This document shows positions 41,534 through 50,423 of a DNA stretch of 64,000 nt, in pieces; the first letter of the stretch is position 1; each line of letters begins with the position of its first letter. The notes under the pieces were generated by a model that saw only the letters and a program-made list of their open reading frames with translations, did no database searches and had not been told where the DNA came from. Position numbers and translations under genes: made by a program. The DNA is from Bacteroidota bacterium (GTDB taxonomy: Bacteria > Bacteroidota > Bacteroidia > Flavobacteriales > Weeksellaceae), in contig JAEXBS010000054.1 in NCBI GenBank assembly GCA_023393915.1, positions 1 through 64,000 of the forward strand, written 5' to 3'.

Positions 41534-41817
41534 GGACAGGCTTGTTTTCTTTGGTTGGCCAAAGCAAAATTGTCGACATCATTACACCCGTAGGTTCTTG
41601 CAAAAAATTCCCAGCTTGACTTACAGCTTGCGGAAAGGCGGTTAGGAATTTCGACAGAATTTTCAGATCCAATCGGGCATTTGTACCTATAGGTATAAGT
41701 AGTATTATCGACCTTTTCTTGTTCCACTCCCTCTCCAAAGAGGTCTTCAAAACTACACTGTTCTGAGGCTTGCAGTACCACAATAGCAAGCACTGCATTA
41801 AAAAGCATTTTCAACAT
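41530..41817 (-). CDS. small secreted Cys-rich protein, paralog 1
   Basis: This 95-residue protein has a short hydrophobic leader (MLKMLFNAVLAIVVLQASEQ) and five cysteines at about 21, 47, 65, 78 and 94, all conserved in the paralog at 43676. Shared blocks include IPNRLSASCK, WEFFARTYGCND and NQRKQACP. Pairs of cysteines suggest disulfides in the periplasm. It is followed by the coupled secreted gene at 40940. The function is unknown. Confidence 0.75.
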   Translation of the reverse strand: MLKMLFNAVLAIVVLQASEQCSFEDLFGEGVEQEKVDNTTYTYRYKCPIGSENSVEIPNRLSASCKSSWEFFARTYGCNDVDNFALANQRKQACP

Positions 41818-42156
41818 AATTTTAATTTTTTAAGGTTTTTGCTAAAAGAACAATCTATGCTAACTTTAGTACAGCATTCTCTTTTTTGCTAATTCAAAGT
41901 TAGTTTTAAGAAAAACCTTAGGAAATACCTAGCATGAGGTATTTTTATGAGCTGCTTCAGAATACATTCTTGGATTTTGTAACAGAATCCTTTATAAGAA
42001 ATGATCACGGAATACATTTCACTACTAACAAAAATCCGAAAAAAGGTACCCAATTAAGTAGCTCTCTTTGCTCTTTTTTTGCTTTTACAATAAAGTAATT
42101 AAAATTACTCTCTAATAAAGCAAAAAGAGAAGCAGCCAAACGAGTGACTACGGTAA
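41818..42156. promoter_or_regulatory. upstream region of paralog 1 with an inverted repeat
   Basis: This 339-bp gap holds the promoter region of paralog 1. AAATACC, eight bases, GGTATTT at 41923-41944 forms an inverted repeat about 106 bp before the start. The same repeat occurs at the matching place before paralog 2 (44092-44113). The rest, up to the IS end, is AT-rich and shows nothing else recognisable. Confidence 0.5.
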
Positions 42157-42213
42157 GTGGTCTACTTTTTTGACAGTTTGTAAATATAGTTTTTTCATTT
42201 GAAATTTGCATCT

Positions 42214-42317
42214 GCCAACCGAAACGGAATCGGGCTCTGCTGGGGAGCAACCCGAGAGGGATAGGTTGGCTGATGAAATATAGTTTTCACGGGCACTGCT
42301 TCCAGCAGTGCTTTTTT
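42214..42317 (+). other. structured segment plus terminator at the IS 3' side
   Basis: GCCAACC (42214) pairs with GGTTGGC (ends 42270) and encloses CGGG/CCCG and AGCA/TGCT inner stems. A perfect hairpin, GCACTGCT-TCC-AGCAGTGC with TTTTTT, follows at 42293-42317 on the plus strand. It lies between orfB and the IS end. It may block transcription entering the IS, or be a small RNA. At 57 nt the first structure is too short for a tRNA. Confidence 0.5.
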
Positions 42318-42355
42318 CTGAATTATATTTCAGAAGCTTATGCCTTAGAAAACCC

Positions 42356-43174
42356 TTATACGGCTTCATATTCGGATGGCGTTTTAAAGTCTAATGCTTC
42401 GTGTGGTCTTTCCTCGTTGTAATCTCTCATCCAGTGGTCCGTAAGGTCTTTTACATTCTGTAGAGAGAAAAACAGGTGAGCATCGAGCACGTCTTCCCTG
42501 TAGGTTTTGTTAAACCGCTCTATAATGGCATTTTGTTGTGGTTTTCCTTTCTGGATTTTAACCCATTCGATTTTGTTGTCTTCCAGCCATTGCTGAAAAA
42601 GATCCGAGGTAAACTCTGAACCATTGTCCGTACGTATTCCCTTGGGTTTACCATGTTTCTCGATCATACGTTCTAAATATTGGATAACCGCTCTTGAAGG
42701 CATGGATGTACGCACATCAATCCCCAGACATTTTCTGCTATACTGATCAACAATATTCAATGTGCGAAAACGTGATCCTCTAGCCAGAGCATCACTCATA
42801 AAATCCATTGCCCACTCCTCATTGCGCTCCAAAGGCACAGAGATCGGGTTGGCAGGATTATCAAAACGCTTTCTCTTTATTCTTTTATAAAGTGAAAAAC
42901 CATACTTCTGATAGACTCTTCTAATTTGCGAAGAACCGTATGTAGGGTACTTTCTACGAACCTTTACAATGACTTTCTTACGTCCCAATCTACTAGTCCC
43001 TAATATAGATGTGATGGCTTCCCGAAGCTTCTCATCCTTCTCGGGCATCTGTTTTTTATAATATTTTGAGGTTCGTGAGCGTCCGATTATGCGGCACACC
43101 TTAGCATAACTTATCTCGGGCCTTTTCTCCCGTATATAAGCAATACAGCGCTCCTTCTGATAAGGTGTTACCAC
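42356..43174 (-). CDS. IS3-family transposase OrfB
   Basis: This 272-residue transposase has an HTH_21 region (YPTYGSSQIRRVYQKYGF) and a DDE core: Asp in EWAMDFMSDAL, Asp in IRTDNGSEFTS and Glu in NAIIERFNKTYREDVL. It overlaps orfA by 7 bp. The sequence type resembles the IS51/IS407 side of the family rather than the element at 14241. Confidence 0.94.
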   Translation of the reverse strand: MVTPYQKERCIAYIREKRPEISYAKVCRIIGRSRTSKYYKKQMPEKDEKLREAITSILGTSRLGRKKVIVKVRRKYPTYGSSQIRRVYQKYGFSLYKRIKRKRFDNPANPISVPLERNEEWAMDFMSDALARGSRFRTLNIVDQYSRKCLGIDVRTSMPSRAVIQYLERMIEKHGKPKGIRTDNGSEFTSDLFQQWLEDNKIEWVKIQKGKPQQNAIIERFNKTYREDVLDAHLFFSLQNVKDLTDHWMRDYNEERPHEALDFKTPSEYEAV

Positions 43175-43437
43175 TTTTTTGAGCCAATCTCCTTTAAAAT
43201 ATCAATGGAAATCTGCTGATCTGCAACAATACGTTTGAGACGAGCATTTTCAGCCTCCAATTCCTTCACACGCTGAAGTTCCGAGAGACTCATCCCTCCA
43301 TACTTGCTCTTCCAGTTGTAAAATGTGGGTTCAGAAATACCATATTCTCGGCAGATCTCTGCTACTTTCTTGCCACTTTCCTGCTGGCTCTGGAGCACCT
43401 TGATGATCTGTGGCTCCGTAAATCTTGATTTTTTCAT
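43168..43437 (-). CDS. IS3-family transposase OrfA
   Basis: The 89-residue protein has a helix-turn-helix (VAEICREYGISEPTFYNWKS) and a coiled coil (LQRVKELEAENARLKRIVAD). It is the DNA-binding partner of OrfB and shares its layout with the OrfA at 562-828. Confidence 0.93.
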   Translation of the reverse strand: MKKSRFTEPQIIKVLQSQQESGKKVAEICREYGISEPTFYNWKSKYGGMSLSELQRVKELEAENARLKRIVADQQISIDILKEIGSKKW

Positions 43438-43675
43438 TGCTTTTTATTGACGTTAAAGTTAATACTCTAATTTTAATCTGTCTAAAAAAAGCAGCCATGT
43501 ACCCTACTTCTCAAAACTACCAAAACATGTGAAAAAAACTTATTTAACTTTTGAACTCTATGAAAAATGGTTATTAGTTTGATTATGAAAAAGAATATTA
43601 GTTTTTAAGTAAGAAAATTAAGTTCAGTTAATAAAAGAGTTTAAAAAAGCTTCAGTAAGTATATTATAATATTTA

Positions 43676-43981
43676 TTATGGACAGGCTCGTTTTCTTTGA
43701 TTAGCCAGTTCAAAATTTCCTATATCATTACATCCGTAGGTTCTAGCAAAGAATTCCCAGTTCTTTTTGCAGTTTGCAGAAAGTCGATTAGGAATCTGTA
43801 TAGTGTATTCATTACCTAAAGCACATTTATATTTATCGGTATATGTAGTGTTGTCCGCTTCTTTCAGTTCCTCCTTCTCTTTTTCTCTTGTGCCCTCGTT
43901 CCACCATTCAGCGATATCACATCGCTCTGTCGTCTGCAGTACCACCAAGGCAATAACTGCAATGAATAACGTTTTTAGCAT
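43676..43981 (-). CDS. small secreted Cys-rich protein, paralog 2
   Basis: The 101-residue product has a short leader (MLKTLFIAVIALVVLQTTER) and the same five cysteines and blocks as paralog 1 (IPNRLSANCK, WEFFARTYGCND, NQRKRACP). An extra acidic insertion (TREKEKEELKEAD) lies near residues 31-43. In paralog 1 the end reads CCATGA and starts the coupled gene; here it reads CCATAA and no downstream partner follows, so the partner has been lost next to the IS. Confidence 0.75.
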   Translation of the reverse strand: MLKTLFIAVIALVVLQTTERCDIAEWWNEGTREKEKEELKEADNTTYTDKYKCALGNEYTIQIPNRLSANCKKNWEFFARTYGCNDIGNFELANQRKRACP

Positions 43982-44360
43982 AATTTTGAATTTTCAAGGT
44001 TAGTTTTTTTGGTGATCGAAATAAAGAATCAGGATTGATGTTTTTTTATTTCTTTCAATACCCCAAAGTTACCCTTACAAGAATTACTATGAAATACCAA
44101 GTTTATGGTATTTTTTATGCATGAATTTTATTGATATTCTGTTAATATTGTCACTGAAAAGGATTAGTACTGATAATACTGAAATTCGATTAGCATAAAG
44201 CTAAAGTACGAATTGAGAAAGTTAGTAGATGATAAAATTCTAGACTCTAGGTGTGTTTTTTCCTTTTGTGTACCTTCCATCTAAAAATGAAAAAACGATT
44301 GTAAAAAATGATTTACAATCGTTTTTGCGAGTTTAAAGTCGCTAAAGATTTTCTATAAAC
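43982..44360. promoter_or_regulatory. upstream region of paralog 2 and shared terminator
   Basis: The 379-bp gap holds the inverted repeat AAATACC, eight bases, GGTATTT at 44092-44113, about 111 bp before paralog 2, as in paralog 1. On the far side AAAACGATTGTAAA and TTTACAATCGTTTT (44292-44325) form the terminator of the cold-shock gene. Nothing else is recognised. Confidence 0.5.
44292..44326 (-). terminator. terminator of the cold-shock gene (bidirectional)
   Basis: Perfect 14-bp arms AAAACGATTGTAAA/TTTACAATCGTTTT around a 6-base loop, with T tracts on both strands. It lies 35 bp downstream of the cold-shock gene. Confidence 0.85.
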
Positions 44361-44795
44361 CTACTTTACAATAGTAATATTGAAAGCAGAGAAACCTTTT
44401 TGAGAACGTTCTTTTTCAAAGCGAACACGGTTTCCTTTTTTTACTTCTCCTTCCACATTGTTTAAATGGAAAAAGATATTTTCTTTGGTATCGTTTTCGG
44501 TAATAAATCCGTAACCTTTATCACTTAAGAAATCGACAATCCCTGTTTTAATTGGATCTTCGGCTTCAATAGGAGCAGCTCCTAGTTGAATGTCATCTAG
44601 TGAAATCTCTTCTTTTTCTTGAAGACTTGGAGGTGTAGAAGTTAATTGACCAAATTCATCCACATAGACAATCATATCGTCTAGTGTTTTACCTTTGTTG
44701 TTGTCTTTTTTACGCTCTTCGCGTTTAAGTGCTTTTTCTTTTTGTTTCTGTAATTTCTTTTTTAAATTTTCTTTTTTAGAGAAAGAATCTGACAT
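44361..44795 (-). CDS. cold-shock-domain RNA-binding protein
   Basis: The 144-residue protein joins a basic coiled N-terminus (KKENLKKKLQKQKEKALKRE), a middle linker (IVYVDEFGQLTSTPPS) and a C-terminal cold-shock domain (about 83-144: TGIVDFLSDKGYGFITEND with the RNP-like GYGFIT, then NIFFHLNNVEG). It probably acts as an RNA chaperone. This long form is common in flavobacteria. A promoter box lies about 200 bp upstream, leaving a long untranslated leader of the kind that controls cold-shock mRNAs. Confidence 0.88.
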   Translation of the reverse strand: MSDSFSKKENLKKKLQKQKEKALKREERKKDNNKGKTLDDMIVYVDEFGQLTSTPPSLQEKEEISLDDIQLGAAPIEAEDPIKTGIVDFLSDKGYGFITENDTKENIFFHLNNVEGEVKKGNRVRFEKERSQKGFSAFNITIVK

Positions 44796-45231
44796 ATATT
44801 ATAATTTGTTTTTGTTTGCGTTTATTGCCTTTTTTTGGACTCCATCCTTCAAGATGCAGCTTTATGTGAAAGGAAATGATTTACTATTGAATTAATTAAG
44901 AAGTGCTAAAAATCGGGAATCAAACTCTAGGAATGAGCTAGATCTTTTTTTAGAAAAACACTCTGGTAAACGAGAGCTTTTGCTTAATTATCTGCTGCAA
45001 ATATACAAAAAATTATCGACAAGGCCTAACACTGATTGCTTTCCCCATTGTTTCTCAGGCTTTTAGACTATAATATTTTGAGAAATTAGTACTTGAATCA
45101 CTCTAAATTACAGATTCTCTTGATACAATTGTTTTATCTTTGTCTGCAGAACTCCTTTTATAATTTTAATCTTGTTCTCGCCTATTTTTAATAGTTAAGA
45201 AAGAAATACTTCAATAACAAATAATTGTACT
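44796..45231. promoter_or_regulatory. long leader and promoter of the cold-shock gene; divergent region of the EEP gene
   Basis: TATATTTG on the minus strand (44999-45006) fits the -7 consensus. If used, it gives the cold-shock mRNA a leader of about 200 nt with short possible stems (GCTCTCG with CCAGAGTG; CTTGAAGGATGGAG). The remaining 220 bp up to the plus-strand EEP gene is AT-rich. Nothing else is clear in it. Confidence 0.45.
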
Positions 45232-46083
45232 ATGCACTCTTCCCAAGTAAAAATGATCGTTTTAGCTTTAGTCGTATTTTTCTCTACAGGTTCTTTTAAA
45301 GGACAAAGTTCGACTTTTACCGTTTCTTCCTTTAACCTGAGACTAGACACTTCGAATGATAAGCAAAACGCCTGGCCTTTTCGAAAAGAAATGGTAAAGG
45401 AATTAATAAGTTATCATAATTTTGATATCATTGGAACCCAAGAAGGATTTTTGCATCAAATTCAGGACGTCTTAGAACTTGAGGGTTGGGCCTATTACGG
45501 AAAAGGCCGTGACGATGGAAAAACCCAAGGAGAACATTCTGCAATATTGTATAAAAAAGACAAATTCGAATTATTAGATTCTGGAGATTTTTGGCTTCGT
45601 GAAGAACCGGAATTGCCAGGGAAAGGTTGGGATGCGACGTGTTGTAATCGAATTGCCTCTTGGGTGAAGCTTCAAGACAAAGTGACGAACCAATCCTTTT
45701 TCGTTTTCAATGTCCATTTTGACCATGAGGGAGTAATCGCCAGAAAAGAATCCGGAAAACTGATGGTAAAGAAGATGCAGCAAATAGCTAAAAATGCACC
45801 TGTAATTCTTACAGGAGATTTCAACAGCACTCCAGACACTGAGCAGATAAGGCACATTAGTAGCTTTTTAGACGACAGTTATAAGGTTTCGAAGACTCCT
45901 CCTTACGGTCCCGTTGGGACGTTTAGTGGTTTTAATTTGAATGCAGAACTTAAAAACCGAATCGATTATGTTTTTGTTAGTTCTGATTTTAAAGTCCATT
46001 CTTATGGAGCTTTAACCGATATTCAGCAAGGGCGTTTCCCTTCCGATCACCTTCCAGTCGTAGTGAAATTAACACTGAAATAA
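45232..46083 (+). CDS. secreted endonuclease/exonuclease/phosphatase-family protein
   Basis: The 283-residue protein has a signal peptide (MHSSQVKMIVLALVVFFSTG...FKGQ) and the EEP fold. It shows VSSFNLRLD with the first Asn, GTQEGF (metal-binding Glu), VFNVHFDHEG (His), ILTGDFNSTPDT (Asp and Asn) and the terminal SDHLPVVVKL (Asp-His pair). Members cleave phosphodiester or phosphomonoester bonds in nucleic acids, lipids or sugars. It is exported and probably scavenges phosphate or nucleic acids. It converges with the polymerase gene. Confidence 0.92.
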   Translation: MHSSQVKMIVLALVVFFSTGSFKGQSSTFTVSSFNLRLDTSNDKQNAWPFRKEMVKELISYHNFDIIGTQEGFLHQIQDVLELEGWAYYGKGRDDGKTQGEHSAILYKKDKFELLDSGDFWLREEPELPGKGWDATCCNRIASWVKLQDKVTNQSFFVFNVHFDHEGVIARKESGKLMVKKMQQIAKNAPVILTGDFNSTPDTEQIRHISSFLDDSYKVSKTPPYGPVGTFSGFNLNAELKNRIDYVFVSSDFKVHSYGALTDIQQGRFPSDHLPVVVKLTLK

Positions 46084-46123
46084 TATTTTTTCTGTTTCAT
46101 AAAGGAGGCTTTAGTTCTTTTGT

Positions 46124-49100
46124 TTATTTCTCCCCTTTGGTTTCCATTGCCCTACGAGGTAGCCCTATTTCACTCTCGCTTGGGTAGGGTTTTCTAAAAG
46201 TAGGACTTACGTCTTCTTTTAGATTTTTCTCCGTCTCGCGGGCTTTCTCTTTATCGTACGCGTACCTTGGATCCGCAATAAAAGGTAGTTTTGCCATTTT
46301 CATTACCGTAAGGGTCGGAAAATGATAGTCCACTTCTACCTGACCTAAAATGAGGTAAACGCCTCCTCCTTGAAAAGGATACGTTTTAAGGTTGTCGGGA
46401 AAATGGGCTGTATCAAAATAATCTCCATTCAAATCAATCCAAGTTCCAAAATACATGGTTCCTTTCTTGGTCGGAACTTGTTTTCGAGAAATGAGATACG
46501 CCAGCATACGCACAATTTTTTTGTGGTAAGAAAAAAGTTCATTGGCTCTTACTCCTCCCCTATAACGGGTTTGAAGCAAATCAAACGGACTGCAGGAAAC
46601 CGGAAAATCTAAAATCTCAATTTCATCAAACGCATCTTCAAATTCGGTGCGCTCAAGCTGAGGCAACTGGTAGTCCTTAACAGGTTCTTCTAAAAGCCTT
46701 GGGGCGCGGTACTCTTCTTTAAAACCTACCAAAAGAAGCCTCGCCTGAATTAAAAGTTCGTTTTTGGCCTTTCCGGTAAAACGAAAGGCTCCAATAAAAA
46801 TTAAAATCTGTAAGCTCTCTAACCCCACAGGAATCCTTTTAACAAAGTCTTCTAAAGACTTATACGCTCCGTTTTTCTCCCGTTCCTTAACAATAAATAG
46901 AGAGAGCCTCTGCTCTATTTTCTCTAAATGCATAAGCCCCAAATACACGTGATCTCCATAGAGCGTCGTTTCATAAAGGCTTTTATTGACGCAGGGATTG
47001 TGAATGATGCCTCCGGCCTCTCTGCACTCATGGACGTAAACCTCCGTACGATAAAATCCTCCTCTGTTGTTAATCGCGCAAACCATAAACTCAATCGGGT
47101 AATGCACCTTAAGATAAAGACTCTGATAGCTCTCCACCGCATAGGAAGCAGAGTGCGCTTTACAGAAACTATAGCCGGCAAAGGATTCTATCTGCCTATA
47201 GACTTCCATAGAAAGTTCTTTGGAATGCCCTTTCTTCTCACAGGACTCAAAGAAGTGATCTTTTACTTTCTGCAGAGCCGAAAGCGAGCGTCCCTTACCG
47301 CTCATAGCCCGGCGCAAAATATCTCCATCGGCCGCCGAGAGGCCTCCAAAATGAAGCGCTATTTTAATCACGTCTTCCTGATACACCATAATACCATAAG
47401 TCTCTTCTAGTTCCTGCTTAAATACCTCATGAAAATATTCAAAGCGGTCGGGATGGTTGTGGCGAAAAATAAACTCCCGCATCATTCCACTTTTGGCTAC
47501 TCCCGGACGAATAATAGAAGAAGCGGCAACAAGAGTAATGTAATTATCGCATTTGAGTCTTCTTAAAAGACCTCGCATGGCTGGACTTTCAATATAAAAG
47601 CAACCAATGGTCTTTCCTTCTTTTAGAAAATCATTAGCCTTCGGAGCATTCTTTGAAATGCTCGTATCTTTAATATCCACCTCCACGCCTCTGTTTTGCT
47701 TTACTAATGCTACAGTATCGGCTATGGTTCCCAGTCCCCTTTGAGAAAGAATGTCAAATTTCTCAAAACCAATGTCCTCAGCCACATGCATGTCGAACTG
47801 TACAATCGGAAACCCTTTGGGTGGCATTTCTAAAGCACTATACCGGGTAATGGGCTCCTCAGAGATTAAAATACCACAACTGTGCATACTCCTTTGGTTG
47901 GGAAACTTCTCTAGGAGCTTTCCGTATTTTTGGACGGCCTCCACCACCTCACTCTTTTCGTGGGAGTGTCTAGGATTTTTAGCCAGAAGGTCCAAATCTT
48001 CCTTAGGAAGCCCAAAGACCTTTCCTACTTCCCTAAAAATAGAGCGGTGTTTGAACTCTACATTGGTACCACAAAACGCTACATGATCCCGCCCATAACG
48101 ATCAAAAATATACTCTAAAATTACATCGCGGTCTTGCCAAGACCAGTCGATATCAAAATCCGGAGGACTTTTGCGGTTTTCATTCAAAAATCGCTCAAAA
48201 TACAAGTTGAGTTCTAATGGACAGATGTCGGTAATGCCTAAACAATAAGCCACTAGAGAATTTGCACCCGATCCCCTTCCCACATGCATGAATCCCCGAC
48301 TCATACTGTAGCGGATAATGTCCCAAGTAATAAGGAAATAACCGCTAAAATGAAGCTCATCAATAACTTTCAGCTCCCTTTCGAGTCGCTTTTGAGCCTC
48401 AGGATGATCCTCGGAATAGCGCTTTTTAAGTCCGTCGTAAGCCAGACGCCTTAAGAGCTTAAAATCTCCTTTCTGACTAGAGGTATAGTACTTTTTGTTC
48501 TTAGGTGTAGAAAAATCAAATTCAAAAGAGCACGCTTCTAAAAGTCTATGCGTTCTCGATAGAATCTCAGGATACCGCTCAAAGCCCTTCTCTAGAAACT
48601 CTGGCTCTACAAGCACTTCACTACGCAAACAAAGAGAAGACTCTTTTTGTAAGGAGAGTAAAGTGTTGTGATCGATGGCGCGCAAAATGCGATGAAGGTT
48701 ATAATCCCTTCGGGTTTTAAGAGTGACAGGGTGAAGCACCACCATTCGAGATAAGATTTTCTCGTATTCTTTTCGAATGAGGGTGGAAAGTTCACTTTGG
48801 CGCACTCCAGCAAATTCAAAACTTCTGGGATTCTTAGGGAAGCGTTCTAAAGGATAGATCACAAAAACCTTCTTAAATTCAGGAGCTCTTTCCTCTAGAG
48901 GAGCACCCCCACAGTGGTGATCAGAAAGCATTCGGTTAATCTCTGAGATTCCTTCAAATTCTTTAGCCAGAGCAATGTAAAGGAGTTCATCTCCCTTACG
49001 TACCTCTACTCCGGCTAAAGGGCGAATGCCTTTCGCTTTGCACGCTTTATAAAAATCATAGATTCCTGTCACGGTATTAATATCGGTAAGGCCTAAAGTA

Positions 49101-49192
49101 GAGATACCAAGATTTGAGGCCTGCTCCACTAATTCTTCAATGGAGAGGGTACCGTAGCGCAGACTGTGATAAGAATGACAGTTGAAAAACAT
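46124..49192 (-). CDS. dnaE2: DNA polymerase III alpha-like subunit of the error-prone type
   Basis: From the ATG at 49192 the protein has 1022 residues, shorter than the replicative DnaE. It has an N-terminal PHP domain (NCHSYHSLRYG; LGLTDINTVTG), the palm with catalytic aspartates in PDFDIDWSW near 345, the FCKAHSASYAVESYQSLYLK region and a C-terminal helix-hairpin-helix and OB part. It follows dinB by about 20 bp in one operon, opposite an S24 repressor. This is the arrangement of damage-inducible mutagenesis cassettes, so it is assigned as the translesion-associated DnaE. The symbol is by analogy. Confidence 0.88.
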   Translation of the reverse strand: MFFNCHSYHSLRYGTLSIEELVEQASNLGISTLGLTDINTVTGIYDFYKACKAKGIRPLAGVEVRKGDELLYIALAKEFEGISEINRMLSDHHCGGAPLEERAPEFKKVFVIYPLERFPKNPRSFEFAGVRQSELSTLIRKEYEKILSRMVVLHPVTLKTRRDYNLHRILRAIDHNTLLSLQKESSLCLRSEVLVEPEFLEKGFERYPEILSRTHRLLEACSFEFDFSTPKNKKYYTSSQKGDFKLLRRLAYDGLKKRYSEDHPEAQKRLERELKVIDELHFSGYFLITWDIIRYSMSRGFMHVGRGSGANSLVAYCLGITDICPLELNLYFERFLNENRKSPPDFDIDWSWQDRDVILEYIFDRYGRDHVAFCGTNVEFKHRSIFREVGKVFGLPKEDLDLLAKNPRHSHEKSEVVEAVQKYGKLLEKFPNQRSMHSCGILISEEPITRYSALEMPPKGFPIVQFDMHVAEDIGFEKFDILSQRGLGTIADTVALVKQNRGVEVDIKDTSISKNAPKANDFLKEGKTIGCFYIESPAMRGLLRRLKCDNYITLVAASSIIRPGVAKSGMMREFIFRHNHPDRFEYFHEVFKQELEETYGIMVYQEDVIKIALHFGGLSAADGDILRRAMSGKGRSLSALQKVKDHFFESCEKKGHSKELSMEVYRQIESFAGYSFCKAHSASYAVESYQSLYLKVHYPIEFMVCAINNRGGFYRTEVYVHECREAGGIIHNPCVNKSLYETTLYGDHVYLGLMHLEKIEQRLSLFIVKEREKNGAYKSLEDFVKRIPVGLESLQILIFIGAFRFTGKAKNELLIQARLLLVGFKEEYRAPRLLEEPVKDYQLPQLERTEFEDAFDEIEILDFPVSCSPFDLLQTRYRGGVRANELFSYHKKIVRMLAYLISRKQVPTKKGTMYFGTWIDLNGDYFDTAHFPDNLKTYPFQGGGVYLILGQVEVDYHFPTLTVMKMAKLPFIADPRYAYDKEKARETEKNLKEDVSPTFRKPYPSESEIGLPRRAMETKGEK

Positions 49193-49212
49193 AAATTTTA
49201 AGGTCAAAAAAA

Positions 49213-50361
49213 TTAGGTTCTTAGTTTATACCCTGAGGCCCGGCCCACCGCATATTTACCAAAGCGGTTTCTGATTTTATCCATAGACTGATAGAGACGG
49301 ATCATTTCTTCTGAATCTTCAAAAAGGTTCATTTGATAGGTTCCATGAACCAGCCCCGTAAAGCGAAGACCAATGAGTCTTAGGCGCATGCGTCGGGTAT
49401 AGAGCTTATCGAAAAGATCCAGCGCCACCCGAGTTAAAGTATGATCTAAAGAAGTGTAGGCAACCCGCATCTGACGCGTTTCCGTATCAAAATTGGAATA
49501 CCGGATCTTCACCACTACCGTAGAAGTGAGCCATTTTTCTTTGCGTAGCTGATATGCTAAAGCCTCAGCCATACCACTGAGTATTCTTTTCAGCTCCTCG
49601 ACATCGATGGTATCGCTTGAAAAAGTATGTTCCTTCGAGAGCGACTTTCGCTCCGAATAAGGAACCACCGGAGAGAGGTCAATACCGTTGGCTTTCTTCC
49701 AAAGCTCCTGTCCACTTTTCCCTATCATTTGCTGTAGTACCTCTACAGGCACTTGAGAGAGAGTCTCTATAGTGCGAATGCCTATACGAGAAAGTAGTTG
49801 AAAAGTCACGGTTCCCACCATGGGAATTTTACGTACCGAAAGAGGATTCAAAAAAGCTTGTGTTCCGGTAGGCTCAATTTCTAGCTTTCCTAAAGGTTTG
49901 GCTTCTCCTGTTCCTATTTTTGAAACCGTTTTACTTGTAGATAGTGCAAAAGAAATCGGAAGCCCTGTTTCTTTGGTCACGCTCTGAGCAATCTCCTGAC
50001 TCCATTGGTAGCAACCAAAAAAACGATCCATACCAGAAAGGTCCATATAAAACTCATCGATGCTCGCCTTCTCCATTAAAGGAACTTTCTCTTGAATTAC
50101 TTCCGTAACCAAGTGAGAGAGCTGAGAGTAACGCTCCATATCTCCGCGAACCACACGGGCCTCAGGACAAAGGCGCAGTGCCATTTTCATGGGCATGGCC
50201 GAGCGTACTCCAAAGTACCGAGCTTCGTAACTACAAGAAGCTACCACTCCTCTATCACCTCCTCCAATAATAACAGGAGCTCCCTCCAATTTAGAATTGG
50301 AAAGCCTTTCGCAGGATACAAAAAAGGTATCCAAATCCATATGGACTATTGCTCGGTTCAT
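49213..50361 (-). CDS. dinB: Y-family DNA polymerase (Pol IV/DinB type)
   Basis: This 382-residue protein copies past DNA lesions. It has the catalytic motifs HMDLDTFFVSCE near 7-18 and ASIDEFYMDLSG near 99-110, helix-hairpin-helix segments (VRKIPMVGTVTFQLLSRIGI) and a little-finger domain. QMNLF near residue 350 looks like a beta-clamp-binding motif. The active-site acids are present, so unlike ImuB it should be a working polymerase. It is the first gene of the dinB-dnaE operon. Confidence 0.92.
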   Translation of the reverse strand: MNRAIVHMDLDTFFVSCERLSNSKLEGAPVIIGGGDRGVVASCSYEARYFGVRSAMPMKMALRLCPEARVVRGDMERYSQLSHLVTEVIQEKVPLMEKASIDEFYMDLSGMDRFFGCYQWSQEIAQSVTKETGLPISFALSTSKTVSKIGTGEAKPLGKLEIEPTGTQAFLNPLSVRKIPMVGTVTFQLLSRIGIRTIETLSQVPVEVLQQMIGKSGQELWKKANGIDLSPVVPYSERKSLSKEHTFSSDTIDVEELKRILSGMAEALAYQLRKEKWLTSTVVVKIRYSNFDTETRQMRVAYTSLDHTLTRVALDLFDKLYTRRMRLRLIGLRFTGLVHGTYQMNLFEDSEEMIRLYQSMDKIRNRFGKYAVGRASGYKLRT

Positions 50362-50396
50362 GGGTCAAAATTAATACGATTTGTAACAATTTTTTG

Positions 50397-50423
50397 TATC
50401 TTTGTTGATATAATTTATATCAA
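50397..50423 (+). promoter_or_regulatory. promoter and palindromic operator of the S24 repressor gene
   Basis: TATCTTTG at 50397-50404 is a -7 box. It is followed directly by TTGATATAA-T-TTATATCAA (50405-50423), a perfect 9-bp-arm palindrome whose last base is the A of the start codon. A repressor bound here would cover the transcription and translation start, so autorepression is likely. The divergent dinB start is 61 bp away. Confidence 0.65.

Larger units (their letters stand above)
42157..43494 (-). mobile_element. IS3-family insertion sequence
   Basis: It contains an orfA/orfB transposase pair on the minus strand. Imperfect ends CTACTTTTTTGACAG (left) and CTGCTTTTTTTAGACAG (right, read inward) define the element. 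I could not find a convincing target duplication. It separates the two copies of a duplicated secreted-protein locus, so it may have contributed to the rearrangement. Confidence 0.75.

Noticed and set aside
42214..42270. Possible tRNA because of a 7-bp GCCAACC/GGTTGGC end stem
   Set aside because: Only 57 nt between the stem ends, no anticodon or T-loop pattern (GTTCRANNC), and no CCA-like end; treated as another structured element.
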